Of a stretch of 10,086 nucleotides of DNA, positions 1 to 6,499 are shown one piece after another. The notes beneath the pieces were generated by a model that had not been told where the DNA came from, made no database searches, and was given only the letters and a program-made list of their open reading frames with translations. How positions within the stretch are numbered: the stretch's first letter is position 1; each line of letters opens with the position of its first letter. The position numbers and the translations under genes were made by a program. The stretch is from contig JAITAN010000247.1 in assembly GCA_031284105.1 (NCBI GenBank), forward strand, positions 1-10,086, read 5' to 3'. Source of the stretch: Treponema sp. (GTDB taxonomy: Bacteria; Spirochaetota; Spirochaetia; Treponematales; Breznakiellaceae).

Positions 1-2
1 AA

Positions 3-347
3 TTGGAGGTCAGACGCCCGTTGCGGTTTGATCTTTATGCGAACTTGAGGCCCTTTGGAACGAAGCTCCTTGTGGCTAGACCTTCCCTAGGCTTGACCGT
101 GGCCAACACCGTTGACGGAAAGCCGCATTTTAACTATTCGCTTACCGGGGAACTCAATGCGTGGATATTCCTGCTTCGTCTGTTTACCGCGTATGACGAG
201 CTTATTTTTAAGCATGGGTTTATGATCGGGCTTAACTTCCGCGTTATTGAGATTGACGTAGGAGCCAATGTACGCTCCCGTGATTTTGCCCAAAGTTTCG
301 GTATGAGCGGCGTCGGCGCGTGGCTGGGCGTGCGTATCGGGTTCTAA
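3..347 (+). CDS. C-terminal fragment of a putative outer-membrane beta-barrel protein
   Basis: The reading frame is open to the left edge, so the TTG at base 3 is probably internal and the true start lies outside the window. About 114 residues are visible. They alternate hydrophobic and polar residues, with Gly and aromatic residues in short strand-like stretches such as GLNFRVIEIDVGANV and GAWLGVRIGF. The protein ends in Phe, the usual last residue of spirochaete and proteobacterial outer-membrane barrels recognised by the BAM complex. No enzymatic motif is visible. It is followed by a terminator at 524-571, so it appears to end its transcription unit. The outer-membrane assignment is inferred from strand pattern and C-terminus only; I cannot name the family, and a periplasmic beta-rich protein is possible. 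Confidence 0.6.
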   Translation: MEVRRPLRFDLYANLRPFGTKLLVARPSLGLTVANTVDGKPHFNYSLTGELNAWIFLLRLFTAYDELIFKHGFMIGLNFRVIEIDVGANVRSRDFAQSFGMSGVGAWLGVRIGF

Positions 348-523
348 TCCGCACCGGTTGGGCCGCAGCAATGCGGTCAAAACCGTACCGCACGCCCCCG
401 TTGCCGAAACGGCTTATGCCCATGCGGGTATAATACCCGGCGGCTTCGGGGGCGTAACGCCGGGGAGCGGGAGGATTTGTTCTTCCCGCCGCGTGCACAA
501 ACCTTTCAAGAAACATCTTCAAT
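348..523. other. Non-coding 3' region with several small hairpins
   Basis: No gene is supported between the barrel-protein stop and the terminator. Several short GC-rich inverted repeats are present: CGGGTA/TACCCG at 425-430 and 434-439, GGCG-taa-CGCC near 451-461, and GCGGGA/TCCCGC at 467-472 and 484-489. None has a T-tract. They may simply structure the 3' untranslated RNA ahead of the terminator. Confidence 0.4.
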
Positions 524-571
524 ACCCCGCCGCAAACGTGTCTGCACCCTCTGCGGCGGGGTTTCTTTTTG
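524..571 (+). terminator. Rho-independent terminator
   Basis: A perfect 11-bp stem, ACCCCGCCGCA at 524-534 pairing with TGCGGCGGGGT at 552-562, encloses a 17-base loop. It is followed by a T-rich tract, TTCTTTTTG. The stem is very GC rich. It lies about 180 bases after the stop of the barrel-protein fragment and is the only strong plus-strand terminator between that gene and the lipoprotein gene. The loop is longer than typical, which slightly lowers confidence. Confidence 0.75.
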
Positions 572-680
572 TCTAAATCCGGTAAGCCGATGCCTGAAGG
601 CGGCGGTCAATGTCTTTCCCGCGTGTTGTCATGCACGCGCTCCCCCATGTATCAAGCGCGCGCCCGCTCTCTGCACAAGG

Positions 681-906
681 TCTTTCACCCGTGCGGAGGC
701 GCTCCGCTCGCTCGTGCGGAGGTCTTTCACCCGCTCGTGCGGAGGTCTTTCACCCGCCCGTGCGGAAGTACTTCACCCGCTCGTGCGGAAGTACTTCACC
801 CGCCCGTGCGGAAGTGATTCACTCGCTCGTGCGGAAGTGATTCACCCGCCCGTGCGGAGATGCTTCACCCGCCCGTGCGGAGATGCTTCACCCGCTCTGC
901 ACAAAG
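681..906. repeat. Tandem array of 23-bp GC-rich units with paired linkers
   Basis: Eight consecutive 23-bp units run from 723 to 906, starting at 723, 746, 769, 792, 815, 838, 861 and 884. They are preceded by one irregular 42-bp unit at 681-722. The shared core is TTCACCCGCYCGTGCGGA, and the five bases between cores vary. The linker is GGTCT before the first three units, then AGTAC twice, AGTGA twice and GATGC twice. Within the first three pairs the core reads CTCG in the first unit and CCCG in the second, giving a 46-bp higher-order period. A 10-base direct repeat, CTCTGCACAA, marks both ends (669-678 and 895-904). Each core holds the dyad CCGC-YCGT-GCGG. Because 23 is not a multiple of three, the repeats run through all frames, which argues against coding. 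Function is unknown. Confidence 0.9.
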
Positions 907-1040
907 TATTTGAGACGGCGCGCTCAAGGCGCTAACGCCGGCCCGTGTGAAAATGCTGCGCCTGCTTGCATGACCTACTAGTCATCCTTATAGGTCAGAC
1001 CTGTCTTACGCGCCGCTTGTGATGCAACGCCGGCGCTGTA
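907..1040. other. Intergenic segment with inverted repeat TGACCTA/TAGGTCA
   Basis: No gene is seen here. The clearest structure is a perfect 7-bp inverted repeat, TGACCTA at 971-977 and TAGGTCA at 991-997, with 13 bases between. A shorter hairpin, GGCG-ctaa-CGCC, lies at 928-939. The 9-base string AACGCCGGC occurs twice, near 934 and 1026. The TGACCTA dyad could be an operator for the downstream lipoprotein gene or part of an RNA structure; there is no T-tract, so it is not a convincing terminator. Confidence 0.4.
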
Positions 1041-1068
1041 TTGAACAAGTATGGCTTTTTTGTAAAAT
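1041..1068 (+). promoter_or_regulatory. Candidate sigma70 promoter of the lipoprotein gene
   Basis: TTGAAC at 1041-1046 (four of six matches to the -35 consensus) is separated by 16 bases from TAAAAT at 1063-1068 (five of six matches to -10). If used, transcription would begin within a few bases of the ATG at 1078 and the mRNA would be almost leaderless. A promoter further upstream is the alternative. Confidence 0.4.
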
Positions 1069-1077
1069 AAGGAGGTA

Positions 1078-2130
1078 ATGCCTTTTATTTTTATATGTAT
1101 ATGTTTTTTTCTCGCCTCCTGCGCCCATCAACAAACGGATATGCCTCCGCCGCGACTGCCGCCGTCAAGCGAAGGGCCGCCGTATGGACAGGAAGAACCG
1201 CTCGAAACGCCTTCGGAAGGAGGCGTTGAACGGGACGTTCCTGATGGGGAACCCAAAACGCCGCTCGCAAAAGCCCTGCGTATGGTGAAAAACAACGAAG
1301 TACAAAAGCGGTGGAGCGCACAGGAAGACGATATCACGGTTTATGCGGACTTTTCAATCGAAGGCCGCGCCTTTACCGTCGCCTATGATATGCTTCACGC
1401 ATCCTTCCAAGGGGATAGGCATTTTCGGGTGCCGTTCTTGCTAGAAGCCCTTACCACGGGGGAATCGCTGGCCGATAGTTTTGATTGGTATATGCAAGAC
1501 GATGAGGCAGGATTGCTCCTTTCCTTCGATGATGATTATATGGAAGCATGGGAGCGTACCTTCGATCTGTTTGACCGGTACGGCGCCCGCATTACGTTCT
1601 TTGTTCAGGGCAAGCCCGTGGACTTTGCAAAACAGGCTTTGGCGCGGGGGCATGACGTGGGCTATCATACGATTCACCACTACAATTTACCTAAAGTGCC
1701 GGAAGCGGTCTTTATGGAAGAAACTACCGCGGATATTGCGCTGTTCCGCAACGCCGGTATCCCGCTGCGCTCGTTTGCCTATCCCTACGGCCTCTTTTCC
1801 CCTTGGATGCACGAAGTACTGTTCCAATCGTTCACGATTTTACGCGGGTACGGCGTTACCTTCCGCCTTTACGACGCCGCGGCCATAAAGCAAGGCTACG
1901 TTGCGGCGAAAGCCATTGATACTATCCTCTATAAAAATGACGATGACTTCTACGCCATTATAACGCTGATGCTGCGGGTAGTTAAATTTACCGGTACCAT
2001 ACTGCCGCTGTGTACGCACAATATCGCAGATAGTGCGGATTGGGGCATAACGCCCGCGCGCCTGGAATACCTGCTCAAAACGGCGCGGGAATTAAACGTG
2101 AGATTCTATTGTTACAAGGATTTTGTGTGA
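1078..2130 (+). CDS. Polysaccharide deacetylase-family (NodB domain) lipoprotein
   Basis: Predicted metal-dependent carbohydrate esterase family 4 protein that removes N- or O-acetyl groups from a polysaccharide, probably peptidoglycan or a surface glycan. The N-terminus is hydrophobic and ends in the lipobox LASC (Cys15), so export and lipid anchoring are expected. A Pro/Glu-rich linker covers residues 22-60. The NodB domain spans roughly 140-320: SFDDDY (149-154, Asp151/Asp152) matches motif 1, HTIHH (His197, His201) matches the metal-binding HSxxH motif 2, RSFAYPYG (231-238) matches motif 3, and LCTHN (His314) matches the late His motif. All key metal residues seem present. Oddities: the signal is only 14 residues with no Lys or Arg, and AAGGAGG (1069-1075) is just two bases from the ATG. 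An in-frame stop at 1063 rules out a longer start. Substrate is unknown. Confidence 0.85.
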   Translation: MPFIFICICFFLASCAHQQTDMPPPRLPPSSEGPPYGQEEPLETPSEGGVERDVPDGEPKTPLAKALRMVKNNEVQKRWSAQEDDITVYADFSIEGRAFTVAYDMLHASFQGDRHFRVPFLLEALTTGESLADSFDWYMQDDEAGLLLSFDDDYMEAWERTFDLFDRYGARITFFVQGKPVDFAKQALARGHDVGYHTIHHYNLPKVPEAVFMEETTADIALFRNAGIPLRSFAYPYGLFSPWMHEVLFQSFTILRGYGVTFRLYDAAAIKQGYVAAKAIDTILYKNDDDFYAIITLMLRVVKFTGTILPLCTHNIADSADWGITPARLEYLLKTARELNVRFYCYKDFV

Positions 2131-2141
2131 GCACGGAAACA

Positions 2142-2160
2142 GCGCGGCGTCCGGCCGCGC
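2142..2160 (+). terminator. GC-rich hairpin after the lipoprotein gene, weak terminator candidate
   Basis: GCGCGGC (2142-2148) pairs with GCCGCGC (2154-2160) around a 5-base loop, starting 12 bases after the lipoprotein stop. It is followed by CGCCCGCGCCTTTAG rather than a real T-tract. It may slow polymerase or protect the transcript end, but intrinsic termination is uncertain. Confidence 0.35.
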
Positions 2161-2227
2161 CGCCCGCGCCTTTAGACAAAACAACCGGATGAGCCGTCCC
2201 CTATATGCGCTGTTTTATACTGACAAC

Positions 2228-2254
2228 TTGACATGCGCCAATCTTATCTATAAT
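2228..2254 (+). promoter_or_regulatory. Near-consensus sigma70 promoter of the 545-residue gene
   Basis: A perfect -35 box TTGACA (2228-2233) is followed after 15 bases by a perfect -10 box TATAAT (2249-2254). The overlapping TAATAA at 2251-2256 gives a 17-base spacing. The expected start is near 2261, leaving a leader of about 86 bases before the ATG at 2347. This is the strongest-looking promoter in the window and suggests high constitutive expression. Confidence 0.75.
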
Positions 2255-2263
2255 AATAAAGAA

Positions 2264-2309
2264 CCCGCGGAGCAAGCCGCAGGGTATTAAACCAACAGGG
2301 CTGCGCCCT
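2264..2309 (+). promoter_or_regulatory. Two hairpins in the 5' leader of the 545-residue gene
   Basis: The first hairpin pairs CCCGCGG (2264-2270) with CCGC-a-GGG (2277-2284, one bulged A) and begins only a few bases after the predicted transcription start. The second pairs AGGGC (2297-2301) with GCCCT (2305-2309) around a 3-base loop. Neither is followed by a T-tract, so attenuation is not indicated. A 5' stem of this kind can stabilise mRNA; a regulatory role is only possible. Confidence 0.45.
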
Positions 2310-2346
2310 AATGAAATAATAGATCTTATGTATAAAGAAGGATGGT

Positions 2347-3984
2347 ATGGCTGATAATAATGCATTAGACCCCGAACTTGCCGCTCTGTTAGAAAATGCT
2401 ACGGATCCGCAAGAGAAAGACTCCCTTGATTTAGATTCGATTCTAGGAATTGAACAGGAAGAAAAAAGTGATGGCGTTGAGGCCGCGGAAGCCGGCTCGC
2501 AGGCAAAAGCGTTCCCTGAAATTACAGAACCTTTTGCCGATACGCCGATCAAAGCGTTTGCTGAACCGCTGGCGTATTACAAGGAAGCTATTTCCAACAC
2601 CGGAGAAGGCGGTACGCGTTTACATGGTATTTTGCACAAATACATTGCCGCGAAAGACCCTAAGGACAGAGCCGTTTTCCGTCAACAGGCGATCCCCTCG
2701 TTCTGGGAAATGCTCCGCGTCCTGGTGCGGCAGGCATCCGGAACGGCGTCCGATCCCAAGAAATTTCTGCTTCGGTACGGAATGTTGCATCCGCAGCTTA
2801 TCGATGCGGAACAGCGGGCGCTTTTTTCAAAGATTATTGTCGAGAATGAGTACGATCAGCCGGTTTATTATCTGGATGAATGGTTCAAGGCCGTGGGCGG
2901 CGGCGCGATTCGGAATTCGTCCGCCGATGAGGTTAAGATCGCCGGAGCCGCTACGAATGATCAGCAAAAACAACTGCTGGAAAGGGCCGCGGGTAAACTC
3001 GACGGCGTTAAAGACATGATAAGAAACAAGGCTCACGCACGGCTTAATACCGAAGGCAAACTAAAAGAGGCGGTTGAAATGATCTTGCGGAGAGAGCCTT
3101 CCGGAAAGGCGCCGGACGCGCTCGAGTGTTACAGTCAGGTACAACGGGAAAGTTTTACCGAACTTCAGGAAACGGTGAAGGAGCTTCTTAAAATTGATCG
3201 TGAGACCGCGTCTTTGTATAGGGAGCTTTCACTGGTAGAGGATGAAACCAAGACCTTAAAGACAAAAATTGTTGATGAAGAAGAAGCCGTGCCGGTTGAT
3301 CTGAAAGTCGTTGATACGGAGTTTGAAACGGTACGACAGATGACCAAGATGACCGTAGGCAGACAGGGAAATCATTTTCCGATTCTGACAAAGGAATATT
3401 TCCGCTGCGGAACCAAGGACGCCGGTACCCGCGAAAATATCATTACCCAGCTTGCGTGGATAGAGAGCATAGATCCGGAAGCCTTTTGCCGTGTATACCG
3501 GAACAAGTTGAACCGTATCGTCCCCTATGTGGTGCTGTTACCGAATTACGGCGATATGGGTATATGTTGGGAACCCTTTGACCGCTACAACCGCGCGTCT
3601 AGCCGTGCGCGTCTAGCCGTGCCCATGTATCCAAAGAATTTACAGGCGGCCCTGCTTTCCGCGGTAGCCGATCTGCGTTGGCAAGTTGCCAAAGAGAAAG
3701 CCTCGTATTACTGGATGGAAGAAGGGTTGACCGGCTGCTATTACCAGTGGTTCACCGAAAGGAAGCTGAAGGGCGATGTAAAAGAAACCTTTATTGAGGA
3801 CTATATTATATGGATAACCAAAGAAAGTGAAGGTACCCAGCGACTCGATAAGGAGTTGCGGGGCATCTTTTGGCGGTATGTACCGTTTGCCCAGCCTATT
3901 AAGGAAAAACTCAAGAACCGCAGCTTCGCCTATCAGGAACTTTATCAGCGGGACGTGAACCGCTCCCTGTCGGATGGGTATTGA
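2347..3984 (+). CDS. Conserved-looking hypothetical protein, 545 residues, unknown function
   Basis: I do not recognise this protein. It has no signal peptide and no membrane segment, so it is probably cytoplasmic. Residues 1-60 are acidic and low in hydrophobic residues (DPELAALLENATDPQE, LDLDSILGIEQEEK), probably disordered. Residues 65-250 look alpha-helical. Residues 265-325 are rich in Glu, Lys and Leu (for example ELQETVKELLKIDRETASL) and could form a coiled coil. The C-terminal third (about 340-545) is rich in Tyr and Trp and looks globular. No nucleotide-binding, nuclease or kinase motif is seen. The ATG at 2347 is supported by GAAGGA (2337-2342) four bases upstream and by the strong promoter before it. 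The stop lies 8 bases from the convergent ispD stop. Length, codon structure and expression signals make it a real gene. Confidence 0.85.
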   Translation: MADNNALDPELAALLENATDPQEKDSLDLDSILGIEQEEKSDGVEAAEAGSQAKAFPEITEPFADTPIKAFAEPLAYYKEAISNTGEGGTRLHGILHKYIAAKDPKDRAVFRQQAIPSFWEMLRVLVRQASGTASDPKKFLLRYGMLHPQLIDAEQRALFSKIIVENEYDQPVYYLDEWFKAVGGGAIRNSSADEVKIAGAATNDQQKQLLERAAGKLDGVKDMIRNKAHARLNTEGKLKEAVEMILRREPSGKAPDALECYSQVQRESFTELQETVKELLKIDRETASLYRELSLVEDETKTLKTKIVDEEEAVPVDLKVVDTEFETVRQMTKMTVGRQGNHFPILTKEYFRCGTKDAGTRENIITQLAWIESIDPEAFCRVYRNKLNRIVPYVVLLPNYGDMGICWEPFDRYNRASSRARLAVPMYPKNLQAALLSAVADLRWQVAKEKASYYWMEEGLTGCYYQWFTERKLKGDVKETFIEDYIIWITKESEGTQRLDKELRGIFWRYVPFAQPIKEKLKNRSFAYQELYQRDVNRSLSDGY

Positions 3985-3992
3985 TAGCGCGC

Positions 3993-4739
3993 TCACTTCA
4001 AATCGTGCGGAAACGTTATCTTTTTGTTGTCCGGAGAGCCTTGAATAACGGCAACCGGACCGCAAAATTCGCCCCAGACTTCGGCGTCATCGGTATAATC
4101 AACGCCGTCATGTAATTCTCGTGCAGCCGCTTTTTCGTGGGCGTGGAGGATGGCGGGAAACGCAAAGGCTTGGGGCGTTTGCGCCGTTACTACATGGGCC
4201 CGCCTCATGTGCCGTGTTATGGTTTGTATACTGTGGGTATCGCCGTTATTGTCGACTTCTTTGGGCGTCTCGACAAGCGGCAAAACAGGTACTACCGCCT
4301 TATGCGCCAGTACCGCGTCAATGGTCCGTTCAATGAGGTCCGCGTCTATCCACGGACGCGCCCCATCGTGAATCAGTACATAATCGGGATGGTAGGCGGC
4401 AAGCAGCGAAAGCGCATGATGAACGGATATGCGTCTGGAACTGCCGCCCGGTACAAAAAGCACAAGCGGATTGTCCGGCTCGTTTGTTTGTAATAATTTG
4501 GACGGCACGGCTTCTCTCGCTTTATATTCACCCTTTTCAGGCGCAAGAGGGACGGTTATCGCGATGATATTAACACGAGGCGACGCCGCAAAAGCGGTAA
4601 CTGCGGAGCCAAGTACCGTTAATGGCTTTCCCTCATCGTCAAGAACGTTCAGTTTCCGGTACTCTTTTTTTACGCCTCCCATGCGGGAGGAAGAACCTGC
4701 CGCGCAGACAATAGCCGCAATGGAAATGCCGTCATTCAT
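3993..4739 (-). CDS. ispD: 2-C-methyl-D-erythritol 4-phosphate cytidylyltransferase (IspD)
   Basis: Third enzyme of the MEP isoprenoid pathway: couples CTP and 2-C-methyl-D-erythritol 4-phosphate to give CDP-methylerythritol and pyrophosphate, in the cytoplasm. Family hallmarks are visible: the glycine-rich CTP-binding loop AAGSSSRMGGVKKEY (13-27), GGSSRRISVHHAL (98-110), IHDGARPW (123-130, with Asp125 and Arg128), TAQTPQAF (185-192), DDAEVW (217-222) and the C-terminal IQGSPDNKKIT (232-242). At 248 residues it is slightly longer than the usual 225-240 and complete. The ATG overlaps the end of carD (ATGAATGA shared at 4732-4739) and no strong Shine-Dalgarno is seen, so translation is likely coupled to carD. 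There is no IspF domain at the C-terminus and no ispF next to it, unlike the fused IspDF enzymes known from some bacteria. It is the last gene of the minus-strand block. Confidence 0.93.
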   Translation of the reverse strand: MNDGISIAAIVCAAGSSSRMGGVKKEYRKLNVLDDEGKPLTVLGSAVTAFAASPRVNIIAITVPLAPEKGEYKAREAVPSKLLQTNEPDNPLVLFVPGGSSRRISVHHALSLLAAYHPDYVLIHDGARPWIDADLIERTIDAVLAHKAVVPVLPLVETPKEVDNNGDTHSIQTITRHMRRAHVVTAQTPQAFAFPAILHAHEKAAARELHDGVDYTDDAEVWGEFCGPVAVIQGSPDNKKITFPHDLK

Positions 4740-5343
4740 GGGGTATTTCTTCAGCCGTATCTATATCATCTTCACCATTAATAATCTCGTCCAAATCGGA
4801 CAAATCCTCTTCCGGCGCAACGCTTTCTTCATCGGAAACGGTACCTTCTAACTGCTCGAAGAGCATACGTTCAATGTCTTCATGGTTTTTGTTAAGGGAA
4901 AAGGCAATCTCATCTTCCATGAGCTTTTTTGCGGAATCGTACAACTTTCTTTCCATAATGGGCAGTTCTTTTATCTGACTGCGGTGATAAAGGGAGCGTA
5001 CAATGGAGGCAATATCCATAATACATCCTTTCTTGAGGAGATCAAGGTTAAGTTGATACCGAAGTTTCCAATCCGAAGGCATGGGATCGTATTTCTCACT
5101 GATAGAATTAAGCGCTCTTTCGGCTTCTTCCGGTGATACAATAGGTCTAATCCCCAGGTCATGGGCTTTCTCCACCGGTATCATGCTTGTCATATCGGAT
5201 ACTTCAAAATAAATAATGTAATACCGGATTTGGGCGCCCTTAAAATTTCTGTCTTCAATAGCTTTGATCTTTCCCACGCCCTGACTTGGATATACAATTC
5301 GTTGATCAATTTGGAATTCGGTAGGTATACTCTCCATATTCAT
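4732..5343 (-). CDS. carD: CarD/CdnL-family RNA polymerase-binding regulator with acidic tail
   Basis: CarD/CdnL proteins bind the RNA polymerase beta subunit and stabilise open promoter complexes, often at rRNA promoters. The N-terminal RNA-polymerase interaction domain (about residues 10-65) has the typical start FQIDQRIVYPSQGVGKI and the strand RYYIIYF. The helical DNA-binding domain (about 70-160) contains WKLRYQ with Trp92, matching the conserved Trp that contacts the upstream edge of the bubble. Residues 166-203 form a tail with 17 Asp/Glu in 38 residues and no Lys or Arg; ordinary CarD proteins are about 160-170 residues and lack this. The ATG follows an in-frame stop and no good Shine-Dalgarno is visible; Met3 is an alternative start. 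The gene begins 23 bases after dnaJ and overlaps ispD by 8 bases, suggesting one transcript. Whether it acts globally or on specific promoters is not shown here. Confidence 0.9.
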   Translation of the reverse strand: MNMESIPTEFQIDQRIVYPSQGVGKIKAIEDRNFKGAQIRYYIIYFEVSDMTSMIPVEKAHDLGIRPIVSPEEAERALNSISEKYDPMPSDWKLRYQLNLDLLKKGCIMDIASIVRSLYHRSQIKELPIMERKLYDSAKKLMEDEIAFSLNKNHEDIERMLFEQLEGTVSDEESVAPEEDLSDLDEIINGEDDIDTAEEIPHE

Positions 5344-5366
5344 TTATGCATACTACCACAAATCGA

Positions 5367-6497
5367 CTAGTCTTGCAAGTCGGCTAAAGGTATCAGCTTC
5401 GGGCTTTCTTCTTCACCTTCAATGCGGGAAATTTCTTCCAGTAATTCTTTGCTTCGCTTCGAGAGTTTTTCAGGTACTTTGATGATGAGTTTGATGTAAA
5501 AGTCCCCGCGATAGTTTCCCGTCGGCACTCCTTCTTCCCGCACGCGCAACAGCTTGTTATTCTGGCTGCCTGCCGGAACTTTTACCTTTATGGCTTTTCC
5601 GTCAAGCGTGGCGATACGTATCTCTGCTCCGAGAGCCGCTTGCGTAATGGAGACGGGAACCGCACAGTAAAGATCATTGCCGTAGCGTTCAAAGTACTCA
5701 TGAGGCTTTATCTTGATGAACACGTACAAATCACCCGCAGGTCCTCCGTTTGGACCGGCATCGCCATATTTCCGAAAAATGACACGCTTGCCATTTTCCA
5801 CACCCGCGGGGATAGTAATCACGAGTTTTTGCCATTTCTTCAGAACGCCGGAACCTCCGCAGTCTTTACACGGATGTTCTATGATAACGCCTTCCCCTCT
5901 ACAGTTCGGACAGGTTGACGCCATGGTGAAAAAACCCTGACTGCGCCGTACTTGCCCGCTCCCTTGGCAGGTAGGGCAGTTTTTTCTACCCGTTCCGCTT
6001 GAAGCCCCGGATCCTTTGCAGGAAGTACAGGTTTCGTTGTGGGCGTATTGGATCTCGACTTTAGTACCGTAAATAGCGTCCTTAAACGGGAGTTCTATGT
6101 CGTAACGGAGATTTGCACCCTGCCGCATACCGCCGGAAGAACTTGAATGTCGTGGAGCGCCTCCACCCATACCGAACATATCGAAGATGCTTGAAAAATC
6201 GCCTCCGAAAATATCTTCAAATCCCCGGAAGGTTTGAGAGAAGTGAGAAAAATCCTGTGCGCTATTCATCCCGTCAACGCCGGCAAAACCGTATTGATCA
6301 TAAGCCGCTTTTTTCTCATCATCGCCAAGCACTTCATAGGCTTCAGTCGCTTCTTTGAACTTTTCCTCAGCTGCTTTGTTGCCCGGATTTTTATCCGGAT
6401 GAGATTGAACCGCGAGTTTTCGGTATGCTTTTTTTATTTCATCTTTAGATGCATTCTTCTGTACGCCCAAGACTTCATAGTAATCTCGTTTTGCCAT
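5367..6497 (-). CDS. dnaJ: Chaperone protein DnaJ (Hsp40)
   Basis: Co-chaperone that delivers unfolded clients to DnaK and stimulates its ATPase in the cytoplasm. All type I Hsp40 parts are present: a J-domain (1-70) with HPD at 33-35, a Gly/Phe-rich region (about 70-125), four zinc-binding CxxCxGxG repeats (CTSCKGSG from Cys157, CPTCQGSG from Cys174, CPNCRGEG from Cys196, CKDCGGSG from Cys210) and a C-terminal substrate-binding region. I chose the ATG at 6497, giving MAKRDYYEVLG and 376 residues, because DnaJ proteins normally begin this way; an in-frame ATG at 6518 would add seven atypical residues. Neither start has a Shine-Dalgarno sequence. A small ORF with a strong one ends two bases upstream, so coupled translation is likely. 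It follows dnaK by 198 bases on the same strand. Confidence 0.96.
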   Translation of the reverse strand: MAKRDYYEVLGVQKNASKDEIKKAYRKLAVQSHPDKNPGNKAAEEKFKEATEAYEVLGDDEKKAAYDQYGFAGVDGMNSAQDFSHFSQTFRGFEDIFGGDFSSIFDMFGMGGGAPRHSSSSGGMRQGANLRYDIELPFKDAIYGTKVEIQYAHNETCTSCKGSGASSGTGRKNCPTCQGSGQVRRSQGFFTMASTCPNCRGEGVIIEHPCKDCGGSGVLKKWQKLVITIPAGVENGKRVIFRKYGDAGPNGGPAGDLYVFIKIKPHEYFERYGNDLYCAVPVSITQAALGAEIRIATLDGKAIKVKVPAGSQNNKLLRVREEGVPTGNYRGDFYIKLIIKVPEKLSKRSKELLEEISRIEGEEESPKLIPLADLQD

Positions 6498-6499
6498 TT

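Noticed and set aside
425..439. Promoter containing TATAAT near 429-434
   Set aside because: The hexamer sits within a hairpin, the nearest -35-like TTGCCG is 22 bases away, and there is no gene directly downstream.
681..906. CRISPR array
   Set aside because: Units are directly adjacent with only about 5 variable bases between 18-base cores, linkers are repeated in pairs, and no cas gene is present.
477..935. Overlapping plus-strand frames encoding repeated peptides over the array
   Set aside because: They come from a 23-bp repeat read in all three frames, show no ribosome site, and have no domain; the repetition explains them.
3985..3992. Bidirectional terminator between the unknown gene and ispD
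   Set aside because: Only an 8-base palindrome AGCGCGCT is present, with no stem of useful length and no T-tract.
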